DNA of 64,000 bases from Hortaea werneckii (GCA_037044905.1 JBAOKB010000170.1:738930-802929), one strand, 5' to 3'; numbered from the stretch's first letter, positions 24,706 to 36,303 are shown. Notes: a model not told the origin generated them from the sequence alone. A program made the numbers and translations.

Positions 24706-26051
24706 GGTTAAGAGTTCTCTTTGCTCTTGAATTCGCTGAGATGCGAGGATTTTGGGCGCAAGCAAGGCACGCACCCCCCCGGGAGAGGCAAATGCTGAGG
24801 GTGTGAGTGGAGGTGAGTGTTTGGGCCACATCTTCCGACCTCTTTTGTCTCCCTTTTCTCCCCCGCAAACCAGCCGAAACCTACCAATGCGAGCATTTGC
24901 ACCCCCGAGGGGCTTACGTGCGGCTTATCGACCGTTCGTAAGAAGGCGTCGACGAGCCGAGAAGGAGAGGAAGGGTGAAATTACTACCTTTTTGTAATTC
25001 TTTCATCTATTTTTTTTTAATTCATGAAAGTGGATGTGTGGGGGGTCTGTGTGGTCTTTGGAGGGAGGGGTGGTTGGGTATTAAGTGAGGAGACTTTGTG
25101 CATTGTGTTTCTTTGTGCATATCTCCCCTCCTTTCTCCCTGCCTCCCTCTGTGATTCCTCTTCTCCCTCTCTTCCTTTTGCCGGAGGAGGAGGGAGGGAG
25201 GGAGGGTTGAGTGGGGTGAGATAGGGAAAGGGAGGGGAGAGAGATAGAGGGAGAGGGAGAGAGGGAGAGAGAGTGAAGGTCCGGCGCGGGGATTGGGCAG
25301 CCCAGGCCCTGAAAAAAGCGGGTTGCATTGTTTTGTCCCAGTGCGCTTTGCATTTCGAACTGTGCCTCCCCCACAAGAAGAGCTATGTTCGCACAGATGG
25401 GTCGTTAGGTAGGGGCAGGCATGAGGACAGTGTGTGGGCTTACGCGGGGTTCTTTTTACATGGGGGAAGGGAGGGGAGTGGGGGCGAAACCGAAGTCTTT
25501 TTTTTTTTTCTCATAGCGGATACCAATGATAGCAAAGATTTCTTCTTTTAATTTTCCTTTTTCCTTTTTGCTTTAGGTATGTATCTATTTGATTTTCTCC
25601 TATCGAGCTTGCCCCGCTTGATCTTTTCCTTCTTTTTTTGTTTCTTTTTTTTACCTTTTTTTCTTTCCTTACTTTCCCCTCCCTTCAGGACCCCTCGTCC
25701 GTTAGATCGGACGTGGAACGCTTTGCTGCGTAGGTAAGGTAGGTCGGTACAAGGGTTTGTCGAAGGGGTGTTTAGGGGAATGAAATGAGAAATGGATTTT
25801 ATCTTTGAGGCTGGGTCTGTTTTATTTATTTTGCCTTTTCCTTTCCTTTTCTTTTAAAGCACAATAGTTTTTCGCAGAATAAAAAGAAGGAAAAAAGGAT
25901 AGAAAAGAAAAGAGAAGTGGATGGTAGGAAAAGAGAGGTAGAAGTTTCTATCATCTTTCTCTACTTCCCCTGCTACAGTGAAGTCCTGCTGTTCTAGCAC
26001 CGCATCCATTAAAAAAGCCATCTTCACCACCAACTACTTTTCAAACGGCAA
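24706..26051. other. Convergent low-complexity spacer, VAC8 and arylsulfotransferase 3' ends
   Basis: 1.3 kb. A C/T-rich stretch (about 25120-25180) directly abuts a G/A-rich stretch (about 25183-25277), giving a potential imperfect fold-back; further poly-T and T-rich runs at 25495-25690 and an A/G-rich run at 25860-25950. No gene seen. Confidence 0.5.
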
Positions 26052-27767
26052 TTACTTCGGACAATACTGCCTCGCACTCACAATCCCAGCCCTCTCCATA
26101 CTCTTGCCCCTCCTTCCGTGGCTGAATTCCCAATGTTGCCTTCTTCGCTTCCTCATCACGGGTCTCACCTGCACCATCTCTACGCTCTCATCATCGATGA
26201 ATGCGGAGCTTTCAAACCCTTTCTTTGGAATTGTCGCAAGATGTGTTAGCTCCGTTCCGTCTTGAGCATGGCTGCTGTGTCCCTCGTGTCCGCCGCCGCC
26301 ATATATCTCCCACGCCTCCACTTCGGTCGCGCCGTTCCAGCTCACATATACGGTCAGCCCTCTTCCCGAGGAGAGTCATAGGACCACTGCCTCTGCTGCT
26401 GCCGATGCCGTTCGACAACTACATCCGGCCTCGTCCGCGGACACCCGATCCACTCCTGCTTAAAGGCCCGATAGCTCAGCGCCGTCTCCGACCGCGGTAG
26501 GCTCTCATACCCTCCCCCTCTGCCGGCGGCAATGTCCCCGCATGTCCGAACTGAATTGTACTCAGTATCTCACCCTCCGACGAGAATTCTTCGAATATGG
26601 GGATCCATCCATGCCCAGGAAGACGTTGCCGTTGAGGAGGGATTGGTAGTTCCCCTGCGCTGTTGCGTAGATCGGTCCGGAGGCGTTGAGGTATCGGGTC
26701 TGGAGCGTGACGGTTTTGGTGGAGAGGTCTACAAGTAGGGACTTTCCTGAGGTCGGGATCGTGTTGTTTTCGATCGGCGAGTTGGCGTTGTCGTGCATGT
26801 GGACTTCAATCAGGGAAGTGTTGGTTTGAGAAGGTTGTTGAGGGAAAGCGCGGATGTCGTGTTGGTAGCAGAAATCCGTTCCGGGGCTGTGTGTGAAGGA
26901 CCCCTCTCCTCCCCTGCCGTCGAGGATCCATTTCACGTCCCCTGAGCCGCTGATGGCGATGGCGCTGCACAGGAATCGCGAGCTAAGGATGTAGCCGCCG
27001 TCGTACGGCGAGGCGGAGTTGATGTGGAAGTAACCCCATGCCAGGCTTTGGTTTTCTCCGGTGTAGCCTTCGCTGCCGAGCGGGTAGACGGAGGATGTGA
27101 AGGGAAGTGTGTCTAGATGATCGAGGCTTTTCCATGAGAAAAGAACGTCGTTCGTGGCTATGTCGATCTCGTATACTTGTGCTTCAACCACCCAGCCGTC
27201 GGACGGTCCACCAACCGATGTCAGATCCGTTTGAGTGACGTTGTTGCCTGTTACGATCATGGTTCCTTGCTCAGTAATATAAATCTCATGAAGGTCAATA
27301 TTACTTGGGAATGTGGCGTTAGGAACATGCTCCACGAAGTTGCCTTCCAATGTGGTCTTATGGATCTGTTCGTATTGCCGGTTCAGCATGTACACAGCAC
27401 CGTTGCCTCGACCGATCGGCTCCGGGTACGCTGTTCCATTCCACCAGGCTAGGACGTCTTCGTCTAGATATTCCTGTTTTCCGAAGCCGAAAGCATGTCC
27501 TTCAGGGCCGTTCCAGACTAGTTCTCCATACATGTCCATGATGAGAGGCCCCGTTTGATATGCTTTTGCTGCATCGGGTGCGAAGAAGAGATAGCCCTCG
27601 GAAGGTTTGTAATTATTTGTTATGTTCAAAACTGGCGGAGTGAAATTGACAGTCTTGTATTCCTGGTAGGGCCAGTTATTTCCAGTCGTGTTGATTGGTA
27701 CTATGTCTGCCGTAACCGAAGCGGAGATGGCTATAGCAGCACTCAATGGTGCTAATAAATTCAACAT
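26052..27767 (-). CDS. Secreted arylsulfotransferase-like protein (ASST family), frame broken at 3' end
   Basis: Beta-propeller protein of the fungal arylsulfotransferase family; a sulfotransferase role is by family name only. Starts at 27767 with a signal peptide (MLNLLAPLSAAIAISASVTA) and bears many N-glycosylation sequons. Family motifs: GYLFFAPDAAKAYQTGPLIM, DLHEIYITEQGTMIVTGNN, VYEIDIATNDVLFSW, HINSASPYDGGYILSSR, WILDGRGG, FCYQHDIRAF and HMHDNANSP. The frame is open to 26562, then continues in other frames as FEEFSSEGEIL, ETALSYRAFKQEWIG and VYVSWNGATEVEAWEIYG, ending at 26052. Restoring the family order needs one added base at each of three short C/G runs (about 26599-26602, 26508-26520, 26358-26360). 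Clustered lesions could mean a young pseudogene, but the same error type occurs in essential genes of this window. Confidence 0.8.
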
Positions 27768-28237
27768 ATCGCTGTGACGTGAAAATGGACTTCATTGAGT
27801 GGAGTTTGCTCATCAGAAAGAGGAGCGACTTTGCTTTCCGTAGAAGAGGTGATGGCTTTTTAAGCACGCAGCCAAAGGACTAATATCGGCAGGCATAACT
27901 GCAGCTACATACTTTACTTACTCCGCACCATGAGGTTTGGGGGTAACCTCACCTGCCGCTTGTGGGTGTTGATCGCCGAGATCGCTCACTGACCGCCCTC
28001 TAAGTTCTGCCCTCGCGACCACTATGTATTCAGTATAAATGACATTGACACACACCATGGTGTTCCGAAAATCACAAAAGATTGTCTGGCGAGCCAGATA
28101 TCCATGCACATGTCATGATCGTAAGTACAACAAGAGCCTGTACAATTGACGTCTGGCCATGTGCATCAAACGCTTGCGGTGGGCCGTGCGCTGGCTCTCT
28201 TGAATAACTTCCATCTCCAGCTTCAGTCCTTTTCCGC
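27768..28237. other. Intergenic spacer, promoter of the ASST-like gene
   Basis: 470 bp between the ASST-like start codon and the end of the RTA1-like gene, both on the minus strand. No gene seen. Confidence 0.45.
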
Positions 28238-29312
28238 TCAAGATTCTGAACCGCCCTTGCTGTCAGTCAAGGCTCCCTCCGAATGGCTTGCTGAGGTGAT
28301 TGGCCATCTAACAGGCGACAACCAGAATGGTTCGTGCTCTTGCTTGCCAACGAGAAGACCGCGAACGTCGAGCGGATCGGCGAAGATGGCAGCTTTTGAT
28401 CGCCGGTCAATCCATCCCGGCCCAAGACGCTCTGTCTTTCCATCAAGGTCGAGGTATATTTCCTTCCGTCTCGGTAGTAGCCTACCTGGGTGCATCGCAT
28501 TCATCCACCAGGTGTACAGTATCATTGGCGCCGCCTCAAACACATAGAGGTACCACTCCTGATACCTCAGAGTCTGACATAGGTCTCCACAGCTAGAGCT
28601 CGGAAGAGTGGCAAAGTCCTCGATCGCTCGCGCGATACATCGCACAAGCACTAGGCTTGAAGTCCCATAAAGCATGATACAAAGGTTTCGGACCTTTGCG
28701 GGCACATTGCCGTTCCGTGCACAGCGCATGTGTACAAGCCCAATCAACGACATGAAGACGCATTCGACGACTGCCTGTATTACAAGAGCAACACTGATGA
28801 GCGTGCCTCCAGTACTTCCTTCCTATGATCATCGCTTTGCGCGGCGGTGGCGTATAGAGCGGCGCCAGCTGCCGTCAGGCCTTCGACTGCTGCGCCCAGA
28901 TAAATGAAGAAGTAGACCGTCAAGCCTGGGTTAAGCGGTGCGTACATCGGCAAGTAGTACATCAAGCGACCCAAAACGTTGTACTCTGCCGCAGCGAAGA
29001 TTGGAGGCCCAGCGTAAATCATCACGGTCTGCCCAATGTAGAGATTGACGCTTCCAGTGTTGTAACTTGCAATGCAACGTAGAAACCAGCCCGCTGTGAA
29101 GATTACTCCACCCCAGACCATGAAAAAGGTGACTCTCCAGAACCTATAATGGCTTTTGAAAAGGTTAGATGCATAACAGCGTACGGATAGGTGAGCTCAC
29201 AAGTTTTGATATATATGCAGCGTCAACGAGAGGCCCGTCAAATCGCGAAGACCGCTGGCAAGGCATGGCTAGGTTTGTAGTAATAGACTCCGTTGTCTTG
29301 CAGGGACGCCAT
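28238..29312 (-). CDS. RTA1-like seven-helix membrane protein, two frame breaks
   Basis: RTA1 family proteins are fungal membrane proteins linked to lipid translocation and resistance to toxic compounds. Exon 1 29312-29201 (MASLQDNGVYYYKPSHALPA), intron 29153-29200 (GTGAGC...AAG, 48 nt, branch CTAAC), exon 2 29152-28238. Conserved features: YYYKPSHALPAVFAI at the start, CIASYNTGSVNLYIGQTV, IYAGPPIFAAAEYNVLGRLM, MLYGTSSLVLVRCIARAIED, and EWYLYVFEAAPMIL followed by NAMHPGR, the family end motif. Two single-base gaps: AAA at 29240-29242 (AIL must continue as TGLSLTLHIYQN) and near 28806-28810 (joins SDDHRKEVL to ISVALVIQAVVEC). The tail after HPGR is long and hydrophilic. It is divergent from the Zn2Cys6 gene, which may regulate it. 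Confidence 0.85.
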
Positions 29313-29740
29313 CTGCAACGTTCGATATGAGATTTTGGCCAAGGATCCAATGCTGATCGTAAAGAAGTTGTTGCAAAATTTAAATGAGTGGAACAGGACG
29401 AAAGATGCCAGACTTCACTGGAGATTTATCTACCTGGTGATGAGGCGGCTGTGCAACAGGTAAGCGACTTGTAAAAGCGCTACATTTTCCCTGATGGAGC
29501 AAGCCTTCGTTACGTTGCCGTTTTGCATGCGGGCTTATTTGTAGGAGCAAATCTTATACCTTTCCTACACCCGAGCGCCGCGCTATGAACGTCACGCCTT
29601 CCGACACAGCCGCCAAGGATTCAGCCTCACTTCACTCGACCGGCACAGGGACAGCAATGATCGATACGAGATGATTGCCATCGATATCAATGTGTGATAC
29701 GGATCGTCCGCATTTGCGAACTTAATCAGCCATTGAACAA
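29313..29740. promoter_or_regulatory. Shared promoter region between RTA1-like and Zn2Cys6 genes
   Basis: A 428-bp spacer between divergent start codons. No gene seen and no specific operator identified; inverted CGG half-sites expected for a zinc-cluster protein were not convincingly found. Confidence 0.4.
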
Positions 29741-31254
29741 ATGCCTGGAGTCCCGTCAGGTACAGGATGCGATGGCTGTCGACGCCAAAAGAAGAAGGCA
29801 AGCTTCCTCGGGCAGGATCCAGCACCTTGCAAGAAGCTAACTTTCCTCCAGTGTGATGAAATCAAGCCGGCTTGTTCACGTTGTCGACGTCTTCGCATTG
29901 CTTGTAATGGTGGTGGCCAGCGGAGATTCAAATTTGTGGACCCAGCCCATAAGCGCCCCTTCAATAGTTCTACAGTCGTTAGCCTGATCGCAGCAAATTC
30001 CCGTCGTCTTGACCGCAGTCTTATCCACAAACCACCTGGTAACGAGATGAGTCTACAGCTCAGTACTTACTTAAGCACAATCAAGCCTTCAGTCAACTTC
30101 CGACACAACCTGGCCTGGAATTATGGAGCTTTTCTCGAAGATATCCCTCAGCGATTAGGCAAGAATAAAGCTCTTGATACAGCTGTGGCGGCGCTCGTTA
30201 GCGCTCATTCGAATGTCTGCTGCAGGCGGAAAGCAACGCTCCAAACGCTTGTTAAGTACTCTGTTGCCCTCCACGCTTTGAAGTCCAGCCTGAACAGTCC
30301 TCATGAAGCTTCTTCATCGGAGACTTTGTGTGCTATCATGGTACTTTTGATCTGCCAGGTACGAGCAATAAGTCTCTGCGAACATTATCGTATATACTAA
30401 CTCAAGCAGAATTTCATTGGCGTTCCTGCTGGACAGTGGACTGGTCATTGCGAAGGTGCGGCACATATGTTGCGAGCTCGCAGGTTTCAAATGCCCCTAA
30501 ATCGATTCGAATCTAGGCTTCTCATGTCTGCACGCGGCTCTGTGGCAAGTACAATGCATGTTCTAATTTCCAAGCTTTCTGACTGTGTGTAGTTAGTCGA
30601 GGGCATTTTCAATCCGGCGATTCGCTTCACAGACGACGAATGGCGTCGCATTGTCGACTTAGACGTGAGCTATCAGTCTGAGGCTGTGGAAGGCAAAGTA
30701 CTTCGCCATCTTGCAAGTATACCGAAGCTCGCGCGGCAGATCAAGGAGCTACCAATGGAACGCTATCTCGTTATTATGCAAGTGCAGTCACATCTTGCTG
30801 CCATTGACAGTCTACTGAAGAAGACCCGTGATCAACTGTTGCGATGCGAGGCGGATGAGGAACGCCCTACGATCTGGCTGCATCAATGATACACGCAGCA
30901 GCAATGCGTGCCTATGGCTTTTGTCTGGCCGGCGCCCTCATCATGCACCGAATGATTGGCTGTCTCGACGACAATGATGCTACCTCCGCTGTAGAAAGTG
31001 CTGTTCTGGTGGATGAGTCACTACTACTGGCTGAAAAGGCAAATATCTACATCCCTTTGGCATCCGCACACATGCACTTTGTGCTTGCTGCTGCATACAT
31101 GAATGCGGTCACTGATGGCCAACGACAAGCAATCAAGATCGCAATCTCTGCTTATCAAATCGACTGTTCAGAGGATTCATGGACTGACATCCACAGCCAA
31201 GGTCTCCAGTGGTTGGACGATCTGCGATACGGTTTCGATATGCTTGTCGCTTGA
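29741..31254 (+). CDS. Zn2Cys6 transcription factor, two GC-AG introns, one frame break
   Basis: Fungal binuclear zinc-cluster regulator with a fungal-specific C-terminal region; target genes unknown, the divergent RTA1-like gene is a candidate. Exons 29741-29797, 29852-30358, 30410-30544 and 30593-31254. Removing the 54-nt GC-AG intron (29798-29851, branch GCTAACT) gives a perfect cluster: GCDGCRRQKKKCDEIKPACS continuing with RCRRLRIAC, spacing C-x2-C-x6-C-x6-C-x2-C-x6-C. That intron has no stop and a length divisible by three; retention would insert 18 residues and wreck the spacing. The third intron (30545-30592) is also GC-AG (GCAAGT donor). A single-base gap at CCC 30865-30867 joins EADEERP to DLAASMIHAAAM. 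The C-terminal region is largely helical and ends DDLRYGFDMLVA. Confidence 0.85.
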
Positions 31255-31588
31255 CAATCTTCACGAACGACTTCGTCAACCCTGAGTGACTGACTACTGG
31301 AGACCCTCACATCAACAGCATGATTTAAAGCGTCATGGCCTCTGGCTTTTGTCAAGCGCTTGCGCAGCTGCTATAGGCTTCACGAATGCTTTGCGACTTA
31401 TAGTAAATGCAGACAGCGTCAAAACTGGATATAAATCTGGCATCGAAAGACATGGCCTTGACCTATATTTTCCGGACCTGACCACGATAAGCAAGCAGTC
31501 AGCAAATCAATCAGCTGCTTTTACTTGCTATCGCTTGCCACAAGTAGAAGCGATCCTTCCTACTTACCTCCCTCTCGCTTCTCCAAAC
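31255..31588. other. Spacer between Zn2Cys6 gene and small gene
   Basis: 334 bp, same-strand spacer. An open frame runs through it (31286-31684) but has no family features. No gene called. Confidence 0.4.
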
Positions 31589-32247
31589 ATGCCGAAGCCA
31601 TATGGCCAGCGCGGTCGGCCACATGATGTTACTACGGACGAGCACAGAATTAAGCATCTTCATGGCACGGCCACTGCAGCGTAAGTCTTTGGAAGAATTG
31701 ATTCCCTTTTACAAGAGGCTGAAGAGGCTTAGGCACCGGCAAGGTTCACGTAACCGTCAGCCGATGGTCGATCGAGCTTGGAATCGGGATCTGGCCGCTC
31801 GTGGTGGGAGCGGTCAAACCACGTCCGCCTACGATCCAAGTAAGTTACCAGTCTGCAAACCCTCGAAAGACCTGACTGGCCCTTCAAAGGTCAAGGGAGA
31901 AATGTAAATACTGAATGTGAGGCAACAGGGGCAATGAAGACCCAATGTCCTGGCTCCAACAGTCAACATGAAAGTGAAGCAGCGAATTGTCCGTTGATTG
32001 ATAACACACTAATAAATCTTTGCTAGTGGTCGTACGGCGCTGCTTATGGTGTCCGCAACCCTGTAGCTAGGCCGCCGGGAGTAGCGCCATCGCACGGTAA
32101 GCTTCAATGAGTACATTTGATCTCTGCGAGTTGAGAGCTAACGTTACTGTGCCCGTAGATGGATACACCCCGGGATCGAACCATCGGTTGCTGCGCAATC
32201 AGTCCGAGCGCGACTTCATCAATCTCAAATGGAGAGGTCACCGTTAG
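31589..32247 (+). CDS. Small five-exon hypothetical gene, basic 123-aa protein
   Basis: Not recognised. Built from splice signals: exons 31589-31680, 31733-31839, 31890-31903, 32027-32096 and 32159-32247, separated by introns of 52, 50, 123 and 62 nt with donors GTAAGT, GTAAGT, GTAAAT and GTAAGC and acceptors all ending AG; branch-like CTGACT, CTAAT and CTAAC precede three of the acceptors. All phases agree and the single frame ends at a TAG. The product starts MPKPYGQRGRPHDVTTDEHR and ends SERDFINLKWRGHR; it is rich in Arg, His, Gly and Gln, has no signal peptide or membrane helix and no family I can name. The 14-nt third exon is the weakest point. No single open frame reveals this gene, so it would be missed without splicing. 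Confidence 0.5.
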
Positions 32248-32853
32248 AGCAGCTGCATGGCCAGTGTGAGACTCTTACTTGAGAGTGATTTGTAGATTTG
32301 ATGAGGATGGGATTGGGTCAGGCATTGGGGTCCTTGTTTTGGAAGGGGTTGGGAAGATAGTCAAAAATTGACATCCACCCACAATCTCATTAGCACTGCG
32401 TAGCGTCGACCACCGACTCTTCAGCAGGCGCTCTCGATTCAGTCTGTAGTCTTTCCTGTCTTCACTGAAGTCCGAGCTTATCAGAATTCAGGGTCCATTG
32501 GCATTGGTTTGCTGTTAAAGAGTTCTACGAGCAGATACCCTAAGTATGCGTTGAAAGGCATAGCGAGGTGTATCACAAGATCTTGAATGCAGTGATTCGC
32601 CCAGCGGCATATTTTAGTTCACGATGGAGCATAAAGACGTCCACGTGACATTGACTGCAACTTGTTGTTAGAATTCATGATAGTTTCACATTGCGCAAAC
32701 AGTAGGTCGTTGATATCTAAATGAAAGTATAGAGAAGGTGAGTAAAAGGGTGTGAGTACTGTGTTTGACGTCCGTTGGTTTGCTACGATGTAAGCACATG
32801 TTCGCTAAATCTCAAAGTACAGGAAGTCAAAAGGCCGTCCGCGATGAACCATC
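32248..32853. other. Convergent spacer, no gene seen
   Basis: About 600 bp between the small gene and the amino-acid permease, tail to tail. No repeats or coding signal noticed. Confidence 0.45.
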
Positions 32854-34681
32854 TCAACGCACAAGAGTCTCAGCCACTGTCCTCAGAACCGACTTTGGCT
32901 TCTCCTCCATCTGTTCTTCGCTGTAGAATCTACGACCTGCATCCAGATCGATCGTGCTCGAATCAACCCACCACCTGCCGCGGTAGATCAGCCTGCCAAT
33001 GATATAGACTACCAGAATAGCGATGACGGATACATAGGTCGAGAAGAAGTTGGTCGCTCGCTCGGTAGAGTCGTGGGAGTATCCAATCGGCCAGACTGCG
33101 AGGTAGAACTCGACAATGATGAGCAGGATGCACCAGGTAAGGCCCCACCAGGCGCCGTATGGGAAAGTCCAAGTCTTCCAAGGCAGCTCATCGAGGCTAC
33201 GGCCTTGGACTTTCCATGCGTGGCGCATGCGAATGTGGCATAGACAGATCATGCCCCATCCGAACAGCGTAAAGAGTGAGGTCAGGTTGCTGAACCAGCC
33301 GAAGACTTCAGCACCAGAGTTGCTGACGTTGAGGTATGCCAATCCACCTCCGATGATCAAGGTTGGCGCCAGGGCAAACCATGGGCGACCTGCCTTGTCT
33401 GCTTTGAGGAAGATCTGTAGAAGTAGATGATCGTTAGCAGTATGTTCAGTAGGGCCTACTAGAAGTCTCTCGTCAACCGACCTTTGGTGCCATTCCGACT
33501 TGTGCCAAACCAACAAGGGTTCGAGATCCGGCGTAACCAGAGATACTGCCCGTTGACAAGACGGAGATGAAGATGACAGCATTCATAATGTGCGCAAGAG
33601 GCTGAAGGCCGGACTGACGGTAAGCAATGACAAAGGGTGAGGCGTTGACGCCAGAGCCTCCAAACAGATCTGGGTCTTCGGGGTCGACACAGATGGTCAC
33701 CATCAGGGAGCCGATAACGTAGAAGAGCGCAAGGCGAATCCACATTGACCCGACGGCCTTGGGTACGGACTTCTTTGGGTTCTTCGTCTCGCAAGCGACC
33801 AAGGCAGAGTTCTCCGAGCCGGCCATGGCGAAGATGCAAGTAGGCATAACGGAGAGGAAACCCTTGAAGCCGTTCATAAAGCCACCGGTTGAGTTCCAGT
33901 AGCGGAAGCCGATAGGTCCTTCAGCGGGCGCACCTCCAGCGGATATGACAATGAAGGTGATGATGACACTTTGTTTCGATGTTGTTAGTCTGCGTGCATG
34001 CGTGCAGGTGGTTGTAAAAGCGCAAGCAAGACTCACATGAATATCCAGCAGAACTTGATGGTGGAGCAGACCACTTCGACCTCTCCGAAGACTGTCACTG
34101 CCCATACATTGACGAAGATGATGACGATCCAGAAGATTGTGATCCACGCTGCTGTGGGGACTTCGTCGGTCCAAAAGCTGAGCACTGTCACAACACCTTG
34201 CAGTTCGTTGGCAATGGTGATCCAATACGAGAACCAGTATGCCCAGCCGAGCGCCAGTGCCGCACCAGGATCGATAAACTTCCTGGTCCACTGAACGAAG
34301 GCGGATGGTAATGGATATAAAACTGCCATCTCACCCAGAGAATGAGCGACGGACCAGATCATAGAGCCAGAAAGGATATCTGTCCCTGTGTCAGCATTGG
34401 CCCCCAGCTCCTCATGAAGTTCGAATGCACTTACAGCCAATGAAGATGCCGGCAGGTCCACCAGATGCAAGAGAAGTGCCTGATCCAAGCCAAAGACCCA
34501 TACCAATGGACGAGCCCAGGGCAATCATGGTGATATGCCTCGTACTGAGCAGCCGCTGCAGCTCTGAATCTGCGCCATGATCGACAGAGACGATCACATC
34601 GCCTTCCTCAGGATGTCCATATGCTTTCGGATCGAACGTCTCGCCCACCTTAACGGGCTTCTCGCCGTCGGAGTCACTCAT
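32854..34681 (-). CDS. Amino-acid permease, YAT family (APC superfamily)
   Basis: Proton-coupled amino-acid importer of the plasma membrane; probably for proline, GABA or broad range, not resolvable here. Exons 34681-34435, 34379-34037, 33968-33482 and 33414-32854 join in phase to 545 aa, the usual length. Conserved TM1 region LLSTRHITMIALGSSIGMGL with WLGSGTSLASGGPAG, TM3 motif SLGEMAVLYPLPSAFVQWTR, FIDPGAALALGWAYWFSYWI, then FAMAGSENSALVACETKNP and SGYAGSRTLVGLAQVGMAPK. The last intron has an unusual GTCGGT donor but a clear TGCTAAC branch and CTACAG acceptor. The first in-frame ATG is 34681. Frame intact. GATA-type motifs upstream suggest nitrogen control. Confidence 0.92.
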
Positions 34682-36303
34682 ATTGCCAAGTAAAACACAA
34701 GGATAGCGAAGCAATGCTTGGAAAGCTAAGGACAAGAGAAGCACCACCTACTAGCAGGCTTGGGACAGGAGAAACTCCCCTCCTTTTGAAGCCCGGCCAC
34801 AGCGTCGCATTGTGTCGGGTAAATCTGAGGGCACAGAAGGCATCCCCAACCATCGGCCCGCGCGAGTCCTTATCAGTGTACCTACTACTACTACGCCGCA
34901 GGCTCCTCACGGCCAAGAGATAAGTGATACTACCCTGCGACACGCGGGCCTATCATCAGGCCAATGCAACCGAAGCCTTCGCGAAGAAGGATTGCAGATG
35001 GGCGCTCGTCGGCTCGTATAAGCGGCCAAGAACGAGGTGAACATGGAGGATGAGGTCTTATCTTTGGCTGTCTTGGTCGGCAATGATGCCAGTCTGCATT
35101 CAGCTATTCTTGATCCAGAAGGGGTGGAAAACGAAAGGGGTGGGTGCCCTACGCGGTCATGTCCGTTCACTGGGGCAGATGTGTACTCCGAGGGGTGACT
35201 TTAGGGCACGTAGCATTCCAGAGGTCCAATTCAGAGGTCTCTCGCTTGTTTCGACCGAACCAGAAGGCGATAGTGCAGCTCTCCTGCTGTTTGTATCAGC
35301 CGGGCAAGATAAGCCTACCCTGTAGGGCTGAGCTTTAGCTAAGCACCTATCTTGGCTTGCAACAAGCGTCTCTTCGCCATTTGAACATTCTTAGCATTTC
35401 TTCTTTCAGCGCAAGGTTGCCTTTCTGTTCCATGCATCGCGAGGAGTTGGTTGCGAAACCATCGACTGTGGCGACTTCAAGCGCGGCGGATTCCGTGCCG
35501 ATATCGTCAGGCGCGGAGGTTTACGGCTTCCGTCCTGTCCAACTGTATCTCTTTCGGGGGAAAGTCACCAGTCCAACACCCTTCCTTGGCAAGAAACAAC
35601 ATGGTAGACACCAGACGCCAGGCCTGCCAAGGTGACAGGAAGTGAATGTTGTCGCCGCAGAAGCCGTGTCATTTCTGAACGACGAAGTAAGGTACCTGGG
35701 TAGGCTTTATACTTTCAAAGATGCGGCCCGCAAGCTTGTCGCTCATAGGGCGTACGGCTGCTGAGAGAGATCTGATGACAAAACCACTTTGCGAATGCGG
35801 CCTTGGAAGTGATAACAGCTTCTGGTAAAGCCATGATGGAGAGAGGCTACTTCGGCATCGCTTGCGAGACTGTTCAAACAATGGGCATGAAGCCTGTTAG
35901 GGCATGCATCTCATCCTCACCCACAGGACATTACCTTGTAGTGGTTTACAGTTCATCCAGGCAGACCTTTGTCCACCACAGCATTCCGTCGACTCTTCGT
36001 CCAAATCGGAGAGGTCCGGCAGTCGAACATCGGAGCCTTCTTCTTGCCTGCCCTTGTCCAGCTCGCGAAACGATTTCTGAGGCGCACTTCTTCTCTGCCG
36101 ATGGCTTTGGAACATGTTGAAGAACAACTTTCAAGTCAAGAAGCTGTGCAGAGAACTTGGAAGAACAGAAACACGCAATGCGTCAACAGGGACAATGGCT
36201 GGCTTTCCCACCGTCCAGGATCTTACTATCATCTACATAGTTTTATAACCCGTATCTTCGTGTCACTCATAGCCACGCTCGTTAAAACCAATACTCCCTC
36301 TCC
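34682..36303. promoter_or_regulatory. Permease promoter with three GATA-type sites, then spacer
   Basis: GATAAG occurs on the minus strand at 34869-34874 and 35057-35062 and on the plus strand at 34919-34924, all within 400 bp of the permease ATG at 34681. These match the core of AreA/NIT2 sites that control amino-acid permeases in ascomycetes; binding is inferred. The rest, to the end of the TPI gene, shows no gene. Confidence 0.35.

Noticed and set aside
26430..26480. GCCCGATAGCTCAG, similar to the start of a tRNA D arm
   Set aside because: No matching T arm or acceptor stem downstream; it lies inside the ASST-like coding sequence.
32159..32200. GGTTCGATCCC on the minus strand, resembling a tRNA B box
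   Set aside because: Flanking bases do not form a T stem, acceptor stem or anticodon arm; the segment is an exon of the small gene.
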